From Oleiagrimonas sp963747595 (GTDB taxonomy: Bacteria > Pseudomonadota > Gammaproteobacteria > Xanthomonadales > Rhodanobacteraceae): 64,000 bases of DNA. Below, in pieces: positions 58,181-64,000 of this stretch. The stretch is taken from the NCBI GenBank assembly GCA_963747595.1, contig CAVVFO010000002.1:1612001-1676000 (forward strand), written 5' to 3'. The notes under the pieces were generated by a model. That model saw only the letters and a list, made by a program, of their open reading frames with translations. It was not told the DNA's origin and did no database searches. The translations under genes were made by a program, and so were the position numbers. The first letter of the stretch is position 1. Each line of letters begins with the position of its first letter.

Positions 58181-58407
58181 ACGGGGGGGATGATTGAATC
58201 ATCCCGGGGAGACTCTCATACCGTCACGCACATGATCGGCGCGACACAGCAACGGTCCTGCACACCCGTTCAGCTGCAGGACCCTCGCAACCAGGGGTGC
58301 CGGGTCCGTTCGCCTGCACGCCCCGAACCGCAGACCCGGTCCGTCGCAGATCGCATTCCGCGCGCTGCGCACGTCGTGCGCGCTCCCTGGACGGGCGCAG
58401 GCGAATA

Positions 58408-59949
58408 TCACTCGGTCGGGCGTCCCTCTTGCTTCGACGGCAGAATCGTCCAGTCGAAGTGATAGCTCCATTTGTCGTAGTACAGGTTGCCGCCTTTCCA
58501 CTCGACCTCCCCACGTTGCGAGTCGACGGTGTCGGAACGGAAATGCCGTTTTGCCGGCACGAATGACTGGCCGAAGCCGTCGTTGAAGGCAATGCGGAAA
58601 TTGTCCAGGCCGCCCAGGTAGAACCACTTCAGGGAAGGGTTGCTGGAGTCGAGCCGGCCGTAGGTGACATCCACGGGGATCCAGCCATACGGCGCCAGGT
58701 AGATCTCGGCCCAGTCATGGATGTCGTCGTCGCCACGCGTGCGGGTGAAGGTCCACCCGGACTGCCAGCGCGCCGGAATGCCGTTCATGCGCATCAGCGT
58801 GATCAGCAGCATGGTCTGCTCGCCGCAATCGCCATGCCCGGCATGCAGCGTGTAGGCGCTGAGATCGGAAATGGTGGAATACTCGCGCGAGCCGGCCCAT
58901 GGAATATCGTCCACCGCGGCAAAAATCTTTTGTGCGATGCGATACGGATTGCTGGTGTCGCCCACCACCTGGTGCGAGAAGACCCGCAACGGTTCGGTGA
59001 AAACGATATGCGGTGCGCGCTGCGCCACGTATGGCGCCAGTGCCGGGGTGATCTTCGCCGGAACCACCTTGTTCGCGTCGATCGCATGGTGTTGCGCGTA
59101 AAGGGTGACTTCGTAGGTGACCGAGAACACGGTCGGCTTGCCGGCCCGTGCGATTTTTTCCAGATGCACCGTGCGCTGCAGCGTCGACCTGGGGGCGATG
59201 CGATGCCTGGCCGGCTGACTGGTCAGGAGACGGATGTCTTCCTGCTGCCCGGAGTCGGCCCGCGGATACGGAATCCAGGCGCTGACCGTCTTCCCCGCGG
59301 GCACTGCATCGGGGTGCACTGTCAGAGTCTGCGTGACTTTCACCCGCTGGGGCATGACGCTGGCATGGCCGCTGGACATTGCCGCGTGCAGCACCCGACG
59401 GTCCTCATCCGTGTACATCGTACGATTGCTGTCGGACATGCCACTGTCGTTGAAAGGAACGTGCCGCTTGCGCAGCGCTCGCGCCTCGGCGCTGAGACGG
59501 AACAAGTTGGAGGGCGAGCGGCGGAAATAGCGCAGCTTGCCGTCGATGAACTTGTGCTCGAACAGGCCGTGCGCGTCCCAGCGCGCGAACTCGGCATTGG
59601 TGAGGCCGGGTATCTGCTTGCGCACCTGGGCCTTGACGTCCGCGGCATGCAGACTGAAGTCGTAGCGGATGCGATGCATGCGCACGCGCTGGAACTGCAG
59701 GGCCCGGCGCGCATGGGCGGACAACCCGGCATGCTTCAGCGCCGCGTTGATATCGGCCTCTGCGGCGTGAAACTGGCCGGCATTGACCAACGCGACGATT
59801 CTGCCCAAGGTGGAGGTGGGGGTGGAGGCAGAAACGGAGCCAGCCACCGCAGTGCCGACGGAAAGCGTCAGCAGCAACACCAGTGCGGCCACGAAGCGCC
59901 AGCGGCGATACTGCGCGCCTGCTGCCGCGAACAACTCAATCCTCTGCAC
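58408..59949 (-). CDS. Transglutaminase-like exported protein
   Basis: The 513-residue product has a signal/anchor segment (RFVAALVLLLTLSVGTAVAG) and a C-terminal transglutaminase core: Cys375 in AGHGDCGEQTMLL, His411 in DIHDWAEIYLAPYGW and Asp427 in PVDVTYG. The N-terminal part contains a helical region (45-200) and a beta domain (200-300). Such bacterial proteins are usually peptidases or amide hydrolases rather than cross-linkers, and here it may cut peptides. It is divergent from the DUF819/NlpC/epimerase operon. Confidence 0.88.
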   Translation of the reverse strand: MQRIELFAAAGAQYRRWRFVAALVLLLTLSVGTAVAGSVSASTPTSTLGRIVALVNAGQFHAAEADINAALKHAGLSAHARRALQFQRVRMHRIRYDFSLHAADVKAQVRKQIPGLTNAEFARWDAHGLFEHKFIDGKLRYFRRSPSNLFRLSAEARALRKRHVPFNDSGMSDSNRTMYTDEDRRVLHAAMSSGHASVMPQRVKVTQTLTVHPDAVPAGKTVSAWIPYPRADSGQQEDIRLLTSQPARHRIAPRSTLQRTVHLEKIARAGKPTVFSVTYEVTLYAQHHAIDANKVVPAKITPALAPYVAQRAPHIVFTEPLRVFSHQVVGDTSNPYRIAQKIFAAVDDIPWAGSREYSTISDLSAYTLHAGHGDCGEQTMLLITLMRMNGIPARWQSGWTFTRTRGDDDIHDWAEIYLAPYGWIPVDVTYGRLDSSNPSLKWFYLGGLDNFRIAFNDGFGQSFVPAKRHFRSDTVDSQRGEVEWKGGNLYYDKWSYHFDWTILPSKQEGRPTE

Positions 59950-60107
59950 GTTCCGTCATCCCCAATAGTTGCAACCCGGTAACGACTGTGTAGCACGCGT
60001 CAGGAGAAGAGGTCAATAATTTATTCTTTTGCTATATGATATAAGAATGACTATTCCAAGCGATGCGGAAGGGAGCGCAGCGTGCCCAAGACCTCACAGT
60101 ACACCCG

Positions 60108-61259
60108 ATGATCCACACGGTATGGCCCTACATGGCCCTGATGCTGCTGTGTGCCGGGATTTTCCCGGCATTGGAGCGGCGCTTTGGCTGGAAAGTCTTC
60201 TCGATCATGCCGCCGATCGTGATGACCTACCTGCTGGTCACCGCCCTGGCTGCCACCGGCCTGTGGCAGATAAGTGCGACGATCCATGCGGCACAATCCA
60301 CGCTGATCGCGCAACTCGTGCCGGCGTTGCTGTTTTTGCTGATGATCAACTGCGATCTGCGCGCCATCTTCGCACTGGGCCCGCGGGTGCTGGGGGTCTT
60401 CGTCGCGGCCACGCTGAGCCTGATCGCCGCCTTCATCCTCACTTTCCTGATTTTCCGCACATGGCTGCCGGGCCATAGCTGGGAGCCGCTGGCGGCGCTG
60501 TCCGGCAGCTGGGCCGGAGGCACCGCCAACATGATCGCGGTGAAGCAGGCCATCGCCATGCCCAATTCGCTATTGGCGTTTTCGCTGCTGACCGACGCCT
60601 TGTGTTACTCCATGTGGGTGGCGGTGCTCTTTGCCGTGGCGCGGCTGGCCCCGGCCTTCAATCGCTGGACGCGCGCCACATCCAGCGCCGAGGAGGTCAC
60701 CACCGAAACGCCGCCCAGCGGCCCGACCACGCCGGACAATGTCTTGCTGTGGCTCGGCCTGGCCGTGCTGACAGCCGTCTTTGCACACTGGGCCGCCGCA
60801 TTCTTGCCGACATCCAGCATGGTCACCAGCACCACCTGGACGATCCTGCTGGCAACCCTCGCGGGACTGCTCGTGGCGCACACCCCGCTGCGCCGCTATC
60901 CCGGCGCCGGCACCATTTCCGGCACCCTGCTGATCGCGGTGGTGGCGGTGCTGGCCTCACAAAGCAGCTTCCAGGGCATCGGCCATGCGCCCCTGTACAT
61001 CCTGTGCGGTCTCTGTGTCATCTCCATTCACGCACTGCTGCTGATCGCTGCTGCGCGACTGTTCCACTTCGACCTGTATCTGTGCGGCATCGCCTCGCTG
61101 GCCAACATCGGCGGCGTGGCGGCAACGCCGATCCTCGCCGCCAGCTACTCGCGGTCGCTGGTGCCGGTGGGCATCCTGCTGGCACTGCTCGGCTACATCC
61201 TCGGTACCGGCATCGGCCTGATGGTGGCCTCGGTCATGTCGTCGCTGGCCCTGGGCTGA
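60108..61259 (+). CDS. DUF819 membrane protein
   Basis: The 383-residue integral membrane protein has about ten helices, of the DUF819 (YjcL-like) family; the fold suggests a transporter. Notable blocks: AALSGSWAGGTANMIAVKQA, SLLTDALCYSMWVAVLFAVA and ASLANIGGVAATPILAASYS, an inverted-repeat pattern with small-residue motifs in both halves. ATG 60108 is preferred, as the membrane segment starts right after; ATG 60063 is in frame. A near-consensus -10 (TATGAT, 60035-60040) lies upstream. It is followed 41 bp later by the NlpC/P60 gene, so it may import murein peptides; that is inference. Confidence 0.8.
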   Translation: MIHTVWPYMALMLLCAGIFPALERRFGWKVFSIMPPIVMTYLLVTALAATGLWQISATIHAAQSTLIAQLVPALLFLLMINCDLRAIFALGPRVLGVFVAATLSLIAAFILTFLIFRTWLPGHSWEPLAALSGSWAGGTANMIAVKQAIAMPNSLLAFSLLTDALCYSMWVAVLFAVARLAPAFNRWTRATSSAEEVTTETPPSGPTTPDNVLLWLGLAVLTAVFAHWAAAFLPTSSMVTSTTWTILLATLAGLLVAHTPLRRYPGAGTISGTLLIAVVAVLASQSSFQGIGHAPLYILCGLCVISIHALLLIAAARLFHFDLYLCGIASLANIGGVAATPILAASYSRSLVPVGILLALLGYILGTGIGLMVASVMSSLALG

Positions 61260-61300
61260 TCCGTTTCGATGCATACTCTTGATGCAACAAAGGTGATTCC

Positions 61301-62722
61301 ATGCTTCGTTCCATACTTGTCGCCACGGCACTTGTTTTGACCGTGACAGCTGCCGATCTGCACGCTCACCAGGCCGATCGCCTGCCGATTCCGGCTCACG
61401 GGGTGATCGGCGTCGAGGACGCCCAGCTCACGCCGCAGTTCTGGCTGGCGCGACTGCAGTATCCGGACAAGGTCCTCATGGACCGCCAGGCGGTGGCCGC
61501 TCATGACGCGCGGGTACAGCGGCTGGATGCGCACGTCTACGACTTGCACGCCTTGCCCGCCCGCCTCGAGGGCACGCAGCTGGCCGACTGGATACGCAAG
61601 CTGTCGAGGCGCCCCAGGAAAACCATGTACGACGTGCACGGCCAGCCGGTACCGACATCCAGGCTGAACGCCTTTGTCGATGCCCTGGCGCTGGATGCCA
61701 TCCCGGCCCGGCAGACGGTGCGGTACGGCCTGGTGGTGCACCGGGCGGCGTTGCGCACATTCCCCACCATGTTGCGTGTGTTCAGTCACAGCGGCGATAC
61801 CGACATCGACCGTTTCCAGGAAACGGCCATGGTGCCCGGCACCCCGGTGGCGGTTTTGCACGGCAGCCGCGACAAGCAATGGTGGTTCGTGGAGTCCCCC
61901 CGCTATCGGGCCTGGGTGCAGAAGAAGTACATCGCCATTGGCAGCGCCGCCCAGGTCTTCGGCTATGTCGACAAGACACCGTCGCGGGTGGTCACAGCAG
62001 CCTCTGTCCGCACCGTGTTCACGCCCGAACAACCTGCCGTGTCGAAACTGCAGCTGGACATGGGCACGCGGGTACCGACGCTGCCCGACTGGCCGGATGA
62101 CAAGCCGGTCAATGGCGAAGGGCCCTATGCCTCGCACGTGATCGAGTTGCCCATCCGCGAGGCCGACGGCTCGCTGGGATTCACCGAGGCCCTGCTGCAG
62201 AAGAACACGGATACGCGTGACCACTATCTCGCGCTGACGCGGGCCAACATCGTCCGCCAGGCCTTCAAGTTTCTGGGCGAACGCTATGGCTGGGGCGACT
62301 CCTATGACGGCCGTGACTGCAGCGGCTTCGTCTCCGACGTGTACCGCAGCATGGGCATTTTGATGCCGCGCAACACCAGCGCGCAAAGCATCAGCCCGGC
62401 CGCCGACCACACCACCTTCAATGCCTCCTCGACACATGCCGAGCGCATGCGTGCGGTGCAGAACCTGCAGGTCGGCGACCTGATCTACATCCCCGGTCAC
62501 GTGATGATGATGCTCGGCCGCCTGCACGGCCAGCCGTACGTCATCCACGATGTCCTCGGCGCCAGTTTCCGCGGCGCAGACGGCCACATGCGCCACGTCA
62601 AGCTCAACGAAGTATCGGTGACACCGTTGCTGCCGCTGATGTTCAACGATCACCAGACTTTCGTCGATCGCATGACCAGCATCGTGCGCATTCGTCCCCG
62701 GGACAACGGACAAGGACACTGA
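61301..62722 (+). CDS. NlpC/P60 endopeptidase with SH3-like domains (YkfC-like)
   Basis: The 473-residue exported peptidase has a signal peptide (ILVATALVLTVTAADLHA), an N-terminal helical region, SH3-type segments (about 150-260; VPGTPVAVLHGSRDKQWWFV) and a C-terminal NlpC/P60 domain: nucleophile Cys340 in DGRDCSGFVSDVYRSMGI and His400 in YIPGHVMMMLGRL. YkfC-like members cleave gamma-D-Glu-DAP bonds in murein peptides having a free N-terminal Ala. The epimerase gene starts 5 bp after the stop, a link known from the Bacillus ykfB-ykfC pair. Confidence 0.9.
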   Translation: MLRSILVATALVLTVTAADLHAHQADRLPIPAHGVIGVEDAQLTPQFWLARLQYPDKVLMDRQAVAAHDARVQRLDAHVYDLHALPARLEGTQLADWIRKLSRRPRKTMYDVHGQPVPTSRLNAFVDALALDAIPARQTVRYGLVVHRAALRTFPTMLRVFSHSGDTDIDRFQETAMVPGTPVAVLHGSRDKQWWFVESPRYRAWVQKKYIAIGSAAQVFGYVDKTPSRVVTAASVRTVFTPEQPAVSKLQLDMGTRVPTLPDWPDDKPVNGEGPYASHVIELPIREADGSLGFTEALLQKNTDTRDHYLALTRANIVRQAFKFLGERYGWGDSYDGRDCSGFVSDVYRSMGILMPRNTSAQSISPAADHTTFNASSTHAERMRAVQNLQVGDLIYIPGHVMMMLGRLHGQPYVIHDVLGASFRGADGHMRHVKLNEVSVTPLLPLMFNDHQTFVDRMTSIVRIRPRDNGQGH

Positions 62723-62727
62723 GAGGC

Positions 62728-63825
62728 ATGAAAATCACCGATATCCGGTACGCCGTGCTGCGGGTGCCGTTGAAGACCCCGTTCAAGACCGCGCTGCGCA
62801 CCATCGACAAGGTCGAGGACATCATCATCACGGTCCACACCGACAGCGGCCATGCGGGCTACGGCGGGGCCCCGGCCACGGCGGTCATCACCGGCGACAC
62901 GCACGGCTCCATCATCGATGCCATCCGCCACTACATCGCGCCGCGCCTGATCGGCGCGGACGTGGCCGACCTCAACCGCCTGGTGCAGCTGACCCAGAGC
63001 GCCATGGAAAGGAACTCCAGCGCCAAGGCTGCCGTGGAAATCGCCCTCTACGACCTGTGGGCGCAGCTCTACGGCGCGCCGCTGTACAAACTGCTGGGTG
63101 GTGGCGACCCGGTGATCACGACCGACATCACCATCAGCGTCGACTACATCGACAAGATGGTCGCCGATTCCATCGCCGCGGTGGAGCGCGGGTTCGGTTC
63201 GCTGAAGATCAAGGTCGGCAAGGACATCGGTGTCGACATTGAACGCGTCAAGGCCATTTACGCCGCAGTGGAAAGTCGCGCGCTGCTGCGCCTGGATGCC
63301 AATCAGGGCTGGACCGCCAAGCAGGCCGTATACGCGCTGCAGACGCTGGAAGATGCCGGGGTCAAGCTGGAGTTGGTCGAGCAGCCAGTAAAGGCACGGG
63401 ACATGGAAGGCATGCGCTTTGTCACCGAGCGGGTGCATACCCCGATCATGGCCGACGAAAGCGTATTCGAACCGATACAGGTCATCGACCTGATCCGCAT
63501 GCGGGCAGCCGACATCATCAATATCAAGCTGATGAAGACCGGCGGCATTTCCAATGCCGTGCGTATCGCCGACATCGCCGCCATGTACGGCATCGATTGC
63601 ATGATCGGCTGTATGCTGGAAGGCAGCGTCAGCGTTGCCGCAGCCGTGCATGTGGCGGTCGCCAAGGCCAACGTGATCACCAAGATCGATCTGGACGGCC
63701 CGTCGCTGTGCACGTTCAATCCGGTCCATGGCGGAGTGATCTTCAATGAATCGGAAATCACCGTAGGTGACGCCTCCGGGCTCGGCATCCGCGACATTGC
63801 GGGACTGGAACCGATCACTGGATGA
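62728..63825 (+). CDS. Dipeptide epimerase, L-Ala-D/L-Glu type (YkfB/YcjG family)
   Basis: Enolase-superfamily enzyme that inverts the Glu in L-Ala-D-Glu so that ordinary peptidases can finish the dipeptide. 365 residues. Acid/base Lys160 and Lys162 in SLKIKVGKD; metal ligands Asp190 (LRLDANQGW), Glu218 (LVEQPV) and Asp243 (MADESV); Lys267 in NIKLMKTGG; and DLDGPS (Asp321/Asp323), the DxD motif that binds the dipeptide's amino terminus. The DxD supports a dipeptide substrate; exact preference needs assay. It lies in an operon with NlpC/P60 and is followed by a regulator gene 14 bp on. Confidence 0.92.
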   Translation: MKITDIRYAVLRVPLKTPFKTALRTIDKVEDIIITVHTDSGHAGYGGAPATAVITGDTHGSIIDAIRHYIAPRLIGADVADLNRLVQLTQSAMERNSSAKAAVEIALYDLWAQLYGAPLYKLLGGGDPVITTDITISVDYIDKMVADSIAAVERGFGSLKIKVGKDIGVDIERVKAIYAAVESRALLRLDANQGWTAKQAVYALQTLEDAGVKLELVEQPVKARDMEGMRFVTERVHTPIMADESVFEPIQVIDLIRMRAADIINIKLMKTGGISNAVRIADIAAMYGIDCMIGCMLEGSVSVAAAVHVAVAKANVITKIDLDGPSLCTFNPVHGGVIFNESEITVGDASGLGIRDIAGLEPITG

Positions 63826-63839
63826 CAAGCGGCACAACA

Positions 63840-64000
63840 ATGGAGACGGAGTCTGCGATCTACATGACACCACTGGTCAAAATCCGTTCCGAGCGCGATT
63901 GCATGTCGGCGATCGAGCGGCGCATCGCCGACTTCATCCTCGAAAACACGCAGCTGCTGCGTGACTATTCCTCGCAGCAGCTGGCCAACGCCGTCGGTAT
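63840..64000 (+). CDS. RpiR-family transcriptional regulator, 5' fragment
   Basis: The open frame from ATG 63840 runs off the window after 53 codons. The visible N-terminus, MSAIERRIADFILENTQLLR followed by DYSSQQLANAVG, matches the HTH_6 domain of RpiR/HexR/MurR regulators, which normally carry a C-terminal SIS sugar-phosphate-binding domain that is out of view. ATG 63864 is an alternative start. Its place right behind the epimerase suggests it controls this operon, and MurR-type sensing of MurNAc-6-phosphate is an attractive but unproven guess. Confidence 0.8.
   Translation, partial: METESAIYMTPLVKIRSERDCMSAIERRIADFILENTQLLRDYSSQQLANAVG

Overview
The window is high-GC gammaproteobacterial chromosome of a Xanthomonas/Rhodanobacter-like kind. 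The support for that placement is the etfB-etfA ... wzm-metB gene arrangement (the border genes of the Xanthomonas LPS locus), an rfbBACD operon, pilU, a DUF4398/OmpA pair, and the density of dispersed palindromic repeats. I see no rRNA, tRNA, CRISPR array, transposase or phage gene.

Layout. (1) 1-8 kb: a partial amidase, ETF-ubiquinone oxidoreductase, a WbsX/RgpF-type glycan protein, and etfB-etfA. The 3' end of etfA carries a frameshifting 10-bp near-duplication. (2) 8-33.5 kb, between etfA and metB: a surface-polysaccharide locus. It holds an LTA-synthase-like sulfatase-fold enzyme, a decayed acetoacetate-CoA ligase, a gtrB/gtrA(broken)/DUF2142 trio resembling O-antigen glucosylation modules, two paralogous lipoproteins of unknown function either side of a tandem GT2 glycosyltransferase, an alpha/beta hydrolase, a glycosyltransferase-sulfotransferase fusion, a two-partner-secretion adhesin with its transporter, a coiled-coil sulfotransferase, another glycosyltransferase, and the Wzt/Wzm exporter. 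Wzm overlaps metB by 4 bp. (3) 33.5-42.8 kb, core metabolism and envelope: transsulfuration genes, glmS, a DUF465 protein, an OmpA/lipoprotein pair, pilU and maiA. (4) 43-50 kb: pgk, a tightly packed rfbBACD (dTDP-L-rhamnose) operon, and transketolase. (5) 50-64 kb: an amino-acid permease, M61 peptidase, two SxxK serine hydrolases, a DAP-decarboxylase-like enzyme, a transglutaminase-fold protein, a DUF819 membrane protein, an NlpC/P60 endopeptidase, a dipeptide (L-Ala-D/L-Glu type) epimerase and the start of an RpiR-family regulator. Region 5 reads as a peptide or murein-peptide catabolic neighbourhood.

How it fits together. GlmS (GlcN-6-P), RfbBACD (dTDP-rhamnose), the glycosyltransferases, two sulfotransferases and Wzm/Wzt could build, sulfate and export an O-polysaccharide. 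The rfb operon and glmS lie just outside the etfA-metB interval. In the last region NlpC/P60 would release L-Ala-Glu, the epimerase would convert it, and LysA would decarboxylate DAP. Several dispersed repeat families are spread through intergenic gaps, and one copy forms the edge of the damaged gtrA.
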